Positions 38,296-48,090 are shown, counted from the stretch's first letter. The stretch is 64,000 nucleotides of DNA from Micrococcales bacterium (GCA_021287075.1 JAJTBD010000014.1:36651-100650), one strand, 5' to 3'. Program-made: numbers and translations. The notes: generated by a model from the letters alone, not told the origin.

Positions 38296-39486
38296 ATGAG
38301 CCCCCAGACCACGAGCGTCACCGTCGGCATCGTCGGTGCCGGACCAGCTGGCCTGATGCTGTCGCATCTGTTGCAGCGCAGCGGGATCGACGCCATCAAC
38401 ATCGACACCCGCACCCGCGAGGAGATCGAGAACACCCACCGGGCCGGCATCCTCGAGCACGGGAGCGTCAGGATGCTCACCGACACCGGCGTGAGTGACC
38501 GGGTGCTTCGTGACGGCTACGAGCACGAGGGCATCGAGCTGCGTTTCGCCGGCACGGGCCATCGCATCGACTTCGCCGACCTGGTGGGGGAGTCGGTGTG
38601 GCTCTATCCCCAGACCGATGTCTTCATCGACCTGGCCGATGCCCGCGGGCGCGACGGCGGCGACGTGCGCTTCGGCGTCACCGACACCTCCGTGGCCGAT
38701 CTGACCACAGCGACCCCCAAGATCCGTTTCACCGACAGCGCCGGCATCGAGCACGAGCTGCACTGCCGATATGTCGTCGGCGCCGACGGCTCACGCAGCA
38801 TGTGCCGGCAGGAGCTGCCCGACGAGCAGCGGACCTTCCTGCGCCGCGAGTACCCCTTCGCCTGGTTCGGCATCCTCACCGAGGCCCCGCCCAGCGCCCC
38901 GGAGCTGATCTATGCCCACTCCGAGCACGGCTTCGCCCTGATCTCCCAGCGCACCGACGCCCTCCAGCGGATGTACTTCCAGTGCGACCCCGAGACCGAC
39001 GCCGCGAGCTGGTCGGACGAGCAGATCTGGGCTGAGCTCGCCAAACGGACCGCCGGAGACGGCTTCGAGCTCAAGCAGGGCCCCATCACCGAGAAGACGG
39101 TCCTGCGCTTCCGCTCCTCGGTGTGTGAGCCGATGCGCTTCGGCAACATGTTCCTCGCCGGCGACGCGGCCCACACGGTGCCGCCCACCGGCGCCAAGGG
39201 GCTCAACCTCGCGATGATGGACGTCAAGGTCCTCCACGAGGTCCTCGAGCGGGCCGTCAAGGGCAACGAGCCCGGCGCGCTCGACGAATACACCCCGCGG
39301 GCGCTGGCGCGGGTGTGGAAGGCCCAGCACTTCTCCTACTGGATGACCTCGATGCTGCACCGGATGCCGGACGCGAGCGAGTTCGACGTGCGCCGCCAGA
39401 TCGGCGAGCTCCAGTCGGTCGTCGACAGCCGTGCGGGCCGCACCTATCTCGCCGAGGCCTACACCGGCTGGCCCGAGCAAGGCTGA
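38296..39486 (+). CDS. pobA: 4-Hydroxybenzoate 3-monooxygenase
   Basis: A 396-residue FAD hydroxylase that converts 4-hydroxybenzoate to protocatechuate, feeding PcaGH. FAD-binding GxGxxG in VGIVGAGPAGLMLSHLL (about residues 5-22), EENTHRAGILEHG-like ENTHRAGILEHGSVRML, the DG motif VVGADGSRSMCRQ (about 155) and GD motif MFLAGDAAHTVPPTGAKG (about 280). RBS AAGGAAG (38281-38287) decides ATG 38296; GTG 38287 in frame would overlap the regulator stop. It ends the operon; no separate PobR gene or dedicated transporter gene is in the cluster. Confidence 0.94.
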   Translation: MSPQTTSVTVGIVGAGPAGLMLSHLLQRSGIDAINIDTRTREEIENTHRAGILEHGSVRMLTDTGVSDRVLRDGYEHEGIELRFAGTGHRIDFADLVGESVWLYPQTDVFIDLADARGRDGGDVRFGVTDTSVADLTTATPKIRFTDSAGIEHELHCRYVVGADGSRSMCRQELPDEQRTFLRREYPFAWFGILTEAPPSAPELIYAHSEHGFALISQRTDALQRMYFQCDPETDAASWSDEQIWAELAKRTAGDGFELKQGPITEKTVLRFRSSVCEPMRFGNMFLAGDAAHTVPPTGAKGLNLAMMDVKVLHEVLERAVKGNEPGALDEYTPRALARVWKAQHFSYWMTSMLHRMPDASEFDVRRQIGELQSVVDSRAGRTYLAEAYTGWPEQG

Positions 39487-39541
39487 GGCACAAAAGGACC
39501 GGGGCGCAAGAGGACTGGGGCACAACCGCGCTCGGGCCCGA

Positions 39542-40363
39542 TCAGCGCGGCAGACCGCCGACGAAGTCGCGCACCTCGGCGGCGAACGGCAGCGGTCCCT
39601 CGACGTGGGGCAGGTGGCCGCCCGGGAGCTGCACCAGTCGGGTGGCGGGGCGCCGGCGCGCCATCTCCGCGGCATGCTCGGGGGAGAGCACGTCGCTGCC
39701 CTGGCCGTTGACGAGCAGGGTGGGGCAGTCGCTGCCGAGCCACTCGTGCCAGTGGTCGCCGTTGAGCTCTGCCTGCGAGGCCGCCATCGCCTCGGGCAGG
39801 AAGGACATGCGCCAGCCGCGCGTCGTCACCCGGACCGAGTCGGCCAGCTGCCGCGCCAGGGGATCGCCGAGCGCCTCATCGAGCGCCGAGCGGGTCGGGA
39901 AGTCGCCGCCCCAGAATCTCGCCGCCGTGGCGTCGCCGTCGATCTCGGCGCCGATGTCGATGACGACCTGGGCGCGCACCCGCTCGGGGCGGCGCGCGGC
40001 ATACGCATAGGCATTGCAGCCGCCGAGGGAGTGGCCGACCAGGACCGCCGAGTCGAGACCGAGGTGCCACCACAGCGCGTCGAGGTCATCGAGATAGTCG
40101 GCGCGGGTGAAGGAGCCCGCGCGCTCGGAGTCGCCATGACCGCGCTGGTCCAGCGCCACGCACCGCCACTCGGGCAGCGCGGCCATGAGGGCGTCGAAGG
40201 AGTGGGCCGTGCTGTAGTGGCCGTGGAGCAGGACCACGACCCCGGCCTCGTCGTCGATGGCCGGGCGGTCGAGATAGTGCAGGCGCACGCCCTCGCGCTC
40301 GAACCAGCCTGAGCGCGCGCGGGGGGCAAGGGTCAGCGGGACGGTGTCTGGGCCAGCAGTCAT
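39542..40363 (-). CDS. Alpha/beta hydrolase
   Basis: A 273-residue soluble alpha/beta hydrolase. Nucleophile elbow VGHSLGGCNAYAYA with Ser at about residue 108, the oxyanion HGHYSTAHSFDAL, DQRGHGDSERAG, and the catalytic His in LPGGHLPHVEGPL near the C-terminus. Substrate unknown. It starts 5 bases after the alkB-like gene and is probably co-transcribed, so it may share LexA control. It is convergent with pobA, but its start is far from the pca promoter, so it is unlikely to belong to that pathway. Confidence 0.85.
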   Translation of the reverse strand: MTAGPDTVPLTLAPRARSGWFEREGVRLHYLDRPAIDDEAGVVVLLHGHYSTAHSFDALMAALPEWRCVALDQRGHGDSERAGSFTRADYLDDLDALWWHLGLDSAVLVGHSLGGCNAYAYAARRPERVRAQVVIDIGAEIDGDATAARFWGGDFPTRSALDEALGDPLARQLADSVRVTTRGWRMSFLPEAMAASQAELNGDHWHEWLGSDCPTLLVNGQGSDVLSPEHAAEMARRRPATRLVQLPGGHLPHVEGPLPFAAEVRDFVGGLPR

Positions 40364-40368
40364 GTGTG

Positions 40369-40998
40369 TCAGCGAACTCCCTTGGGGCGGAACTGGATCG
40401 AGATGCGTGGACCGACCGGTCTGGCGGTCTTGAGGATGGCATGGTCCCACGTGCGCTGGCAGGATCCGCCCATCACTACAAGGTCGCCGTGTCCGAGCGA
40501 GAAGCCGATCGACTCGCCGCCGCCGCGGGGGCGCAGCATCAGGTCACGGGCCGACCCGACCGAGAGGATGGCCACCATCGTGTCGAGATCGCGCGCCCGG
40601 CCGATGCGGTCGCCGTGCCAGGCGACGGAGTCGCTGCCGTCGCGGTAGTGGCACAGGCCTGCGGTGCGGAATGGCTCGCCGAGCTCGGGCGCGTAGTGCG
40701 CGCTCAGGGCGTCGCGCGCCTCGTCGAGGACGGGGTGAGGGAGCCGGTCGCCCTCGGAGTAGAAGCAGGTCAGGCGCGGGACATCGACCACCCGGTCATA
40801 CATCTGGCGGCGGTCGGCCTGCCACGGGACGTCGGCGGCCAGCGCCTCATAGAGCGCCTCGGCCCCGGCCAGCCACCCCGGGCGCACGTCCACCCAGGCA
40901 CCGCGGGAGAGGACGTGGCGACGCAGCCCCACCGCCACGGGACGGAGCTGGGGCTTCTCGGCGAGATCGAGCAGCGAGCCCTGGAGTGCTGCGGTCAT
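40369..40998 (-). CDS. alkB: AlkB-type 2-oxoglutarate/Fe(II) dioxygenase
   Basis: A 209-residue dioxygenase of the AlkB superfamily, which reverses N-alkyl damage on DNA or RNA by oxidative demethylation. Metal-site His-x-Asp in VAWHGDRIGR (about residues 130-139), the distal His in GSCQRTWDHAILK (about 185), and the 2-oxoglutarate Arg pair in RISIQFRPK. A LexA box overlaps its promoter. It is short compared with E. coli AlkB and resembles the actinobacterial AlkB/ABH group. ATG 40998 lies 8 nt after a TATGGT -10 box on that strand. Confidence 0.88.
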   Translation of the reverse strand: MTAALQGSLLDLAEKPQLRPVAVGLRRHVLSRGAWVDVRPGWLAGAEALYEALAADVPWQADRRQMYDRVVDVPRLTCFYSEGDRLPHPVLDEARDALSAHYAPELGEPFRTAGLCHYRDGSDSVAWHGDRIGRARDLDTMVAILSVGSARDLMLRPRGGGESIGFSLGHGDLVVMGGSCQRTWDHAILKTARPVGPRISIQFRPKGVR

Positions 40999-41006
40999 GG
41001 CGCCCG

Positions 41007-41038
41007 ACCATAGCAGAGCGACTAGAACAGGTGTTCGA
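41007..41038 (-). promoter_or_regulatory. LexA (SOS) box over the alkB promoter
   Basis: TAGAAC-AGGT-GTTCGA at 41023-41038 differs at one position from the actinobacterial LexA consensus TCGAAC-N4-GTTCGA. The -10 TATGGT (41007-41012, minus strand) is 10 bases away, so the box covers the -35. recO starts 122 bases away on the other side and could be co-regulated. Two tandem GTATGCCG motif copies lie at 41081 and 41097. Confidence 0.75.
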
Positions 41039-41160
41039 ATGACGCTTCGGGTGGGGCCGCTGTCGGTGTGCGGCGACACGGTATGCCGCGCTGCCGGTAT
41101 GCCGCGACCCGCGGGGGTGGGCTGTGCTGCTGTCCGCGCACGGCAGGGGACAATGACCGG

Positions 41161-41997
41161 GTGCCCCTCTATCGCGACCAGGCGATCGTGCTGCGCACCC
41201 AGAAGCTGGGTGAGGCAGACCGCATCGTCACGCTCTTCACCCGCAGCCTGGGCAAGGTGCGGGTGGTGGGCAAGGGCGTGCGCCGCACCAAGTCCCGCTT
41301 CGGTGCCCGGCTGGAGCCGGGGATGATGGTCGATGTCCAGTGCTACGAGGGACGCAACCTCGACACCGTCACCCAGGCCGAGACCCTGGCACCCTATGGC
41401 GACGCGATCGCCCGGGACTACACGGCATACACCGCCGCGAGCGCGATGCTCGAGACCTGTGACCGGCTGACCGAGGAGCGGGAGCCGGCGCTCCAGCAGT
41501 ACCTCCTCCTCGCTGGGGCGCTGCGCTCGCTCGCCGAGCGCAGCCACGACCCGGCACTGGTCCTCGACGCCTATCTGCTGCGGGCCCTCGCGATCGCCGG
41601 CTGGGCCCCGAGCTTCCACGACTGCGCCCGCTGCGGTGCGGAGGGGCCGCACCGTGCCTTCAACCTCGCCTCCGGCGGATCGGTCTGTCCGATGTGTCGC
41701 CCGCCGGGGTCGGCCGCGCCCGCCCCGGAGACCCTCGAGCTGCTGGCGGCACTGCTCGCGGGGGACTGGGTCGTGGCCGACGGCAGCGACCCACGCCACC
41801 GGCGCGAGGGCAGCGGACTCACCTCCGCCTATCTCCAGTGGCACCTCGAGCGCGGGATCCGGTCGCTGCGGCTGGTCGACCGGGAGACCCGTGTCGACAC
41901 TCGTCGATCCGACTCTCCCGCAGTCGAACTGGGCGGCCACGCGGATCGTCCGAGCACCACCCCCGTCGCACCAGCACAGACAGGCCACCGCGCATGA
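41161..41997 (+). CDS. recO: DNA repair protein RecO
   Basis: A 278-residue recombination mediator. N-terminal OB fold ([20 protein letters not shown] and [20 protein letters not shown]), a helical middle, and the zinc-like CARCGAEGP...CPMCRPP pair (about residues 158-180). It loads RecA at gaps with RecF/RecR. GTG 41161 is chosen because GACAAT (41149-41154) is 6 nt upstream, suggesting leaderless expression; it removes a ~31-residue upstream extension. The C-terminal ~40 residues are low complexity. A 4-base overlap joins it to uppS, a common actinobacterial pairing. Confidence 0.93.
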   Translation: MPLYRDQAIVLRTQKLGEADRIVTLFTRSLGKVRVVGKGVRRTKSRFGARLEPGMMVDVQCYEGRNLDTVTQAETLAPYGDAIARDYTAYTAASAMLETCDRLTEEREPALQQYLLLAGALRSLAERSHDPALVLDAYLLRALAIAGWAPSFHDCARCGAEGPHRAFNLASGGSVCPMCRPPGSAAPAPETLELLAALLAGDWVVADGSDPRHRREGSGLTSAYLQWHLERGIRSLRLVDRETRVDTRRSDSPAVELGGHADRPSTTPVAPAQTGHRA

Positions 41998-42770
41998 CCT
42001 ATGCCAGACCCTTCCCGCACCCCTCCGGGGCGACCCCGCCAGCGATCCCCGCGGAGCTCGTCCCGCGGCATGTCGCCGTCGTCATGGACGGCAACGGGCG
42101 ATGGGCCAACGAGCGCGGCCTGCCGCGCACCAAGGGGCACGAGGCCGGTGAGGCGGCGCTCCTCGACGTGGTGGCCGGTGGCATCGAGATCGGCGTCACC
42201 CACATGTCGGCCTATGCCTTCTCCACCGAGAACTGGAAGCGCTCACCCGACGAGGTCCGCTTCCTCATGGGATTCAACCGCGATGTCATCCGTCGCCGAC
42301 GAGACCTGCTGCACGAGTGGGGGGTCCGCATGCGCTGGGTCGGGCGACGGCCCCGGCTGTGGGGCTCGGTGATCCGCGAGCTCGAGATCGCCCAGGAGCT
42401 CACCCGGCACAACACCGGCATGACGCTCTATTTCTGTGTCAACTATGGCGGCCGCGCCGAGCTGGTCGACGCCATGCGCCGGATGGCCGAGGACGTCAAG
42501 GCCGGGCGCCTCAAGGGATCCGGCATCGACGAGCGCACGATCCACCGCTATCTCGACGAGCCCGACATGCCCGATGTCGACCTCTTCGTGCGCTCCTCCG
42601 GCGAGCAGCGCACCTCCAATTTCCTTCTCTGGCAGTCGGCCTACGCAGAGATGGTCTTCCAGGACACGCTGTGGCCCGACTATGACCGGCGCCACCTGTG
42701 GGAGGCCATCGACACCTATGCCCGGCGCGACCGCCGCTATGGCGGGGCGGTCGACGCGCCCAGGCCCTGA
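41994..42770 (+). CDS. uppS: Isoprenyl transferase (undecaprenyl/decaprenyl diphosphate synthase)
   Basis: A 258-residue cis-prenyltransferase that makes the polyprenyl carrier for cell-wall precursors. P-loop-like region [17 protein letters not shown] with the catalytic Asp (about residue 31), [13 protein letters not shown], the [12 protein letters not shown] segment, and the C-terminal [20 protein letters not shown] (about 205-225). Membrane-associated, Mg-dependent. It overlaps recO by 4 bases. Confidence 0.95.
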   Translation: MTYARPFPHPSGATPPAIPAELVPRHVAVVMDGNGRWANERGLPRTKGHEAGEAALLDVVAGGIEIGVTHMSAYAFSTENWKRSPDEVRFLMGFNRDVIRRRRDLLHEWGVRMRWVGRRPRLWGSVIRELEIAQELTRHNTGMTLYFCVNYGGRAELVDAMRRMAEDVKAGRLKGSGIDERTIHRYLDEPDMPDVDLFVRSSGEQRTSNFLLWQSAYAEMVFQDTLWPDYDRRHLWEAIDTYARRDRRYGGAVDAPRP

Positions 42771-42816
42771 CACGGGAGCGCCCGGCCACCGACGGTGACC
42801 GGGCGCTGCCAGAGGG

Positions 42817-42846
42817 GTATGCCGCGGGCGCACGCCCGCGGCATAC
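42817..42846. repeat. GTATGCCG inverted pair after uppS
   Basis: Arms 42817-42830 and 42833-42846 (14 bp, perfect), nearly no loop, between the convergent uppS and ppk2 genes and only 3 bases from the ppk2 stop. Likely two-way terminator. Confidence 0.85.
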
Positions 42847-42849
42847 GGC

Positions 42850-43695
42850 TCAGTCGTCCTCGGGGTCGGTGTAGGAGATATTGCCGTTCTTGTCGAGCGA
42901 GAGGCTGGCCGCGTAGTCGGGCACCTCGTTGAGCAGCTGGCGCGAGGTGCGCTGGTAGCCCGTGGACGGCGGGCGCTTGGGCAGCTTGAGCTTGGGCTTG
43001 TCGACCGGCTCCCACGGGACCGAGGTCAGCAGGTGGTGGATGACATTGAGGCGGGCCTTCTTCTTGTCCTCGGACTCGACCACATTCCACCGGGCCTCGG
43101 GGATGTCGGTGTGGACGAACATCTCGTCCTTGGCCCGCGAGTAGTCCTCCCACTTGGTCAGCGACTCCAGGTCGGTGGGGGAGAGCTTCCACTGGCGCAT
43201 CGGGTCGGTGAGGCGCGACTTGAAGCGGCGCTCCTGCTCGGCGTCGCTGACCGAGAACCAGTACTTGCGCAGCATGATGCCGTCCTCGATCAGCATGCGC
43301 TCGAAGTCGGGGCACTGGTGCAGCCACCGCTGGTGCTCCTCGGGAGTGCAGTAGCCCATGACCCGCTCGACGCCGCCGCGGTTGTACCAGGAGCGGTCGA
43401 ACAGCCGGATCTCGCCGGCTGCCGGGAGGTGCTCGATGTAGCGCTGGAAGTACCACTGGGTGCGCTGCCGCTCCGTGGGTGCAGGCAGCGCGACGATCTG
43501 CGCGACGCGCGGGTTGAGGTACTCGGTGATGCGCTTGATCGCGCCCCCCTTGCCCGCTGCGTCGCGGCCCTCGAAGACGATGACCAGACGCTGGCCCGTG
43601 GTGCGGATCCACTCCTGCATCTCGACGAGCTGCTCCTGCAGGCGCAGCAGCTCCGCCTCATAGACCTTCTTTTCCATCTTCTGCTTCTTGGCCAT
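42850..43695 (-). CDS. ppk2: Polyphosphate kinase 2
   Basis: A 281-residue single-domain PPK2, which uses polyphosphate to phosphorylate nucleoside di- or monophosphates. Walker A-like VFEGRDAAGKGGAIKRI (about residues 41-57), LFDRSWYNRGGVERVM with the Walker B Asp, lid-region Arg residues in EQERRFKSRLTDPMRQW, and DDYSRA-like WEDYSRAKDEMFVHTD. The sequence style (YFQRYIEHLPAAGEI) is class I-like; class cannot be fixed by eye. Basic N-terminus MAKKQKMEKKVYEAE with an alternative start at Met7. Confidence 0.92.
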   Translation of the reverse strand: MAKKQKMEKKVYEAELLRLQEQLVEMQEWIRTTGQRLVIVFEGRDAAGKGGAIKRITEYLNPRVAQIVALPAPTERQRTQWYFQRYIEHLPAAGEIRLFDRSWYNRGGVERVMGYCTPEEHQRWLHQCPDFERMLIEDGIMLRKYWFSVSDAEQERRFKSRLTDPMRQWKLSPTDLESLTKWEDYSRAKDEMFVHTDIPEARWNVVESEDKKKARLNVIHHLLTSVPWEPVDKPKLKLPKRPPSTGYQRTSRQLLNEVPDYAASLSLDKNGNISYTDPEDD

Positions 43696-43771
43696 GGGTC
43701 AATCGTGCCACTGGCCGGGGCCCTGTGGATGACGGGCACGGGCCACCGGGCGATTGCGACAGGCTGACGGC

Positions 43772-44188
43772 ATGAGCTTGCACGACCTGCCCGACGACTG
43801 GGCGACCAGACCTGTCCACGACCCCGAGATCGCGGCCGATGTCGTCGACCTGATCGTGCGCGAGTCCGACCGTGACGACGGCGCCGTGTGCCTGCTGCTG
43901 TGCCATCCCGACGGTCGGCTGCTCCAGCCGGTGACGATCGGGCTCGAGGGAGTGAGCCCGCCGCTCGCCGAGCGACGCGAGATGATCGGCGCGCTGGCAG
44001 CGAGTCTGCCGGAGGACCTGTGTGTGGTCGCCGCGATCGCGCGGCGCCACGGCTACCGCGCGAGCGACGACGACCGCGTCTGGCACCAGGTCCTCATCGA
44101 CGCCTTCGGCCAGGCCCTGTCGGGCTGCTTCGTCGCCACCCATGACGGCGTGCTCGAGCTCCCGCCGCCGCTGGATGCGGTCAGCTGA
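43772..44188 (+). CDS. Conserved hypothetical protein (actinobacterial)
   Basis: A 138-residue acidic soluble protein, MSLHDLPDDWATRPV at the start, with the core DGAVCLLLCHPDGRLLQPVT and DLCVVAAIARRHGYRASDDD. I recognise no domain, though the pattern of alternating strands and helices and a terminal GCFVATHDGVLELPPP suggest a small alpha/beta fold. CAGGCT (43760-43765) lies 6 nt before the ATG, suggesting a leaderless promoter of its own between the divergent ppk2 and the convergent small membrane protein gene. Confidence 0.7.
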   Translation: MSLHDLPDDWATRPVHDPEIAADVVDLIVRESDRDDGAVCLLLCHPDGRLLQPVTIGLEGVSPPLAERREMIGALAASLPEDLCVVAAIARRHGYRASDDDRVWHQVLIDAFGQALSGCFVATHDGVLELPPPLDAVS

Positions 44189-44203
44189 CCGCGACCGGGG
44201 GAG

Positions 44204-44503
44204 TCAGCGGGGGATCGCCTGGGTGACGGCGACCGCCACCACGAGCACGAGCACGGCGACACGCATCAGCCGCTCGACCGGCGTTAGCCGGCCCCAGCTG
44301 AGCGTCAGCATCCACACCAGGAAGAGCGCCACCAGCGAGGTGAAGACCCACCCTAACGGCCTGACGAAGGCCCCGAGGAGCAGCAGGCCGAGGACCACGA
44401 GCGCGGGCACGATCGGGGGCAGCGTGGCCAGCCGGCGGGCCAGCGGGCTCATCGCCGGGTCGGCCTGACGTGTGGCGGGGGTGGTGTCCTTCGGCTCCTG
44501 CAT
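44204..44503 (-). CDS. Small membrane protein, two to three helices
   Basis: A 99-residue protein with a short polar N-terminus (about 30 residues) and three hydrophobic stretches (IVPALVVLGLLLLGAFV, WVFTSLVALFLVWMLTL and VAVLVLVVAVAVTQAI). Between them is SWGRLTPVERLMR. Small membrane proteins of this type are found beside glyS in actinobacteria (possibly DUF6703; from memory, unverified). No function known. It is divergent from glyS. Confidence 0.7.
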   Translation of the reverse strand: MQEPKDTTPATRQADPAMSPLARRLATLPPIVPALVVLGLLLLGAFVRPLGWVFTSLVALFLVWMLTLSWGRLTPVERLMRVAVLVLVVAVAVTQAIPR

Positions 44504-44570
44504 GGCGCCGAGCGTACGGCAGCCCGGGCCGTGCTCAGCGGCCCACCCCTGAGCAGATACCCTTTGCCGC

Positions 44571-45977
<1,407 letters not shown>

Positions 45978-45995
45978 GCCGCCCACGAGCACGAC

Positions 45996-46043
45996 CAAGG
46001 GGTATGCCGCGGAGCCCAGCTCCGCGGCATACCCCTTGTCTGT
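45996..46043. repeat. Extended GTATGCCG hairpin after glyS, same element as at 25341
   Basis: 19-bp perfect arms (45996-46014 and 46020-46038), loop CCCAG, then TGTCTGTG. Read on the minus strand it gives CACAGACAAGGGGTATGCCG, the same as the element near 25342, in opposite orientation. Likely terminator of glyS and a dispersed repeat copy. Confidence 0.85.
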
Positions 46044-46119
46044 GCGTGCCCGGGAATGGAACCCGGGGGGCCTCTGTTAGGGTAGTTAAGTATTCAATAA
46101 CATGCCCGGGAGGCACATC

Positions 46120-47283
46120 ATGGAGTTCGGCATCTTCACCATCGGTGACGTCACCACCGACCCCACCAACGGGCGTACTCCCTCAGAGAACGAGCGGATC
46201 AAGGCGACCGTCGCCATCGCACGCAAGGCCGAGGAGGTCGGGCTCGACGTCTTCGCGACCGGCCAGCACCACAACCCGCCGTTTGTCGCGCCGGCGAACC
46301 CGCCGATCCTGCTCGCCAGCCTGGCCGCGCAGACCGAGCGGCTCGTGCTCTCCACCTCGACGACGCTGATCACGACGACCGACCCGGTGCGCATCGCCGA
46401 GGACTACAGCTATCTCCAGCACCTCGCCGACGGCCGAGTCGACCTGATGATGGGCCGCGGCAACACCGGCCCGGTCTACCCGTGGTTCGGCAAGGACATC
46501 CGCGAGGGCGTCCCGCTGGCCGTCGAGAACTACCACCTGCTGCGCAGGCTGTGGCGTGAGGAGAACCTGACCTGGGAGGGCAAGTACCGCACGCCGCTCC
46601 AGGGCTTCACCGCGATGCCGCGCCCGCTCGACGGGGTCGCCCCGTTTGTCTGGCACGGGTCCATCCGCACGCCGGAGATCGCCGAGCAGGCCGCCTTCTA
46701 TGGCGACGGCTTCTTCCACAACAACATCTTCTGGCCGATGCGCCACACCAAGCAGATGGTCGACCTCTACCGCCGCCGGTTCGAGTTCTATGGCCACGGG
46801 CAGGCCGACCAGGCCATCGTGGGGCTCGGCGGCCAGGTCTTCATGCGGCCCAACAGCCAGGACGCCGTGCGCGAGTTCCGGCCCTACTTCGACAACGCCC
46901 CGGTCTATGGCCACGGCCCGTCGCTGGAGGACTTCGCCCGCGAGACGCCGCTGACCGTCGGTTCGCCCCAGCAGGTCATCGAGCGGTATGCCGCGATGGC
47001 CGACCACGTCGGTGACTACCAGCGCCAGCTCTTCCTCATCGACCACGCCGGACTGCCGCAGGAGACCGTCCTGGAGCAGATCGAGATGCTGGGCACCGAG
47101 GTTGTCCCCGAGCTGCGCCGCATCGCCGACGCGCGCCGTCCCGCCCACGTGCCGGCGACCGCGCCGACCCACGCCCAGCTCATCGAGGCGGGGGAGTCCT
47201 CGCCCAACGCCCACGTCAACCCCGCAGCCCGCAACGCCCAGAGCGAGGCGGCCCGTCAGTCCCGAGAGGGGGCCCGCGCATGA
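46120..47283 (+). CDS. Luciferase-like (LLM) flavin-dependent monooxygenase
   Basis: A 387-residue bacterial-luciferase-like TIM-barrel enzyme using reduced FMN and oxygen. MEFGIFTIGDVTTDPTNGRT start, KAEEVGLDVFATGQHHNPPF, LASLAAQTERLVLSTSTTLI, YSYLQHLADGRVDLMMGRGN (about 105-125) and GDGFFHNNIFWPM. Substrate unknown. RBS GGGAGG (46108-46113) gives ATG 46120 over ATG 46102. Upstream is AT-rich TTAAGTATTCAATAA with TAGGGT (46078-46083), unusual in this GC-rich window and a plausible operator/promoter. The FMN reductase partner gene overlaps by 4 bases. Confidence 0.88.
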   Translation: MEFGIFTIGDVTTDPTNGRTPSENERIKATVAIARKAEEVGLDVFATGQHHNPPFVAPANPPILLASLAAQTERLVLSTSTTLITTTDPVRIAEDYSYLQHLADGRVDLMMGRGNTGPVYPWFGKDIREGVPLAVENYHLLRRLWREENLTWEGKYRTPLQGFTAMPRPLDGVAPFVWHGSIRTPEIAEQAAFYGDGFFHNNIFWPMRHTKQMVDLYRRRFEFYGHGQADQAIVGLGGQVFMRPNSQDAVREFRPYFDNAPVYGHGPSLEDFARETPLTVGSPQQVIERYAAMADHVGDYQRQLFLIDHAGLPQETVLEQIEMLGTEVVPELRRIADARRPAHVPATAPTHAQLIEAGESSPNAHVNPAARNAQSEAARQSREGARA

Positions 47284-47931
47284 CCCGTCGCATCGTCGCC
47301 ATCTCCGCCGGACTCGGCAAGCCCTCGAGCACCCGACTGCTTGCCGACCAGCTGCGAGTCGTTGGAGCGCAACGTGACCCGTCGTGGCGAGGCCGTCGAG
47401 GTCGAGGTGGTCGAGCTGCGCGAGATCGCGGGAGAGATCACCAACCACATGCTGACCGGCTTCCCCTCGGGGGAGCTGGCGGCAGTGATCGACCGCGTGC
47501 TCGCCGCCGACGGCATCATCGCCGTGACTCCTGTCTTCGCCGCGTCCTACAGCGGGCTGTTCAAGTCCTTCTTCGACGTGCTCGACGTCGACGCACTGGT
47601 CGGCAAGCCGGTGCTGCTCGCCGCCACCGCGGGGACGCCACGGCATTCGCTCGTCATCGACCACGCGATGCGGCCGCTCTTTGCCTATCTGCGCGCGCTC
47701 GTCACGCCCACCGGCGTAATGGCGGCCAGCGAGGACTTCGGCACGGCCGGACTGGCCGGTCGCGTCGACCGCGCGGCGGACGAGTTCGCCGCGCTGGTGC
47801 TCGCCGGCGGCCAGGGTGCGGTGGCCGGCCTCGGCCCGTCGGGCGAGGAGTCCGGCAGGGTCAGCGGCACGACCGACCGCTTCGATGCGGTCACCGACTT
47901 CGCGTCCCTGCTGGGCGACCAGCTGCGCTGA
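47280..47931 (+). pseudogene. NAD(P)H-dependent FMN reductase, frameshifted
   Basis: The two-component partner of the monooxygenase. Frame 1 reads MTRRIVAISAGLGKPSSTRL LADQLR from 47280; then the family sequence continues in the next frame (ESLERNVTRRGEAVEVEVVE...ITNHMLTGFPSGELAAVIDR, FAASYSGLFKSFFDVLD) to a stop at 47929-47931. The switch falls at about 47355-47358, in CTGCGAGTCG, and is explained by loss of two bases (GAGA to GA) or gain of one. There is no slippery heptamer. It could be a sequencing error, a recent mutation or, less likely, a +1 shift. Otherwise intact, about 216 residues. Confidence 0.8.
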
Positions 47932-47978
47932 GACACCACCCGGCCCGGCCAACGCCGGCCGCCCGACCGACCACCACC

Positions 47979-48034
47979 CTTTGGCCCACTTGGGCACGAT
48001 CGCCCCGGGGCGTTCGTGACCAAGTGGGCCAAAG
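47979..48034. repeat. 56-base near-perfect palindrome between convergent genes
   Basis: Outer arms CTTTGGCCCACTTGG (47979-47993) and its exact reverse complement (48020-48034); inner arms CACGATCGCCCC and GGGGCGTTCGTG pair with one mismatch. It can form a single long hairpin or cruciform. It probably ends transcription from the FMN reductase side and from the sulfurtransferase side, but is far longer than the other terminators here. Confidence 0.8.
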
Positions 48035-48090
48035 ACGTCCGCGGGTGTGTTGCCAGTCGGCCGGCCGCGGGGCGGTCAGGCGAGGGGCGG

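Noticed and set aside
47340..47370. Programmed frameshifting in the FMN reductase gene
   Set aside because: No slippery sequence, stop codon context or stimulatory structure; flavin reductases are not known to need it. Mutation or sequence error is simpler.
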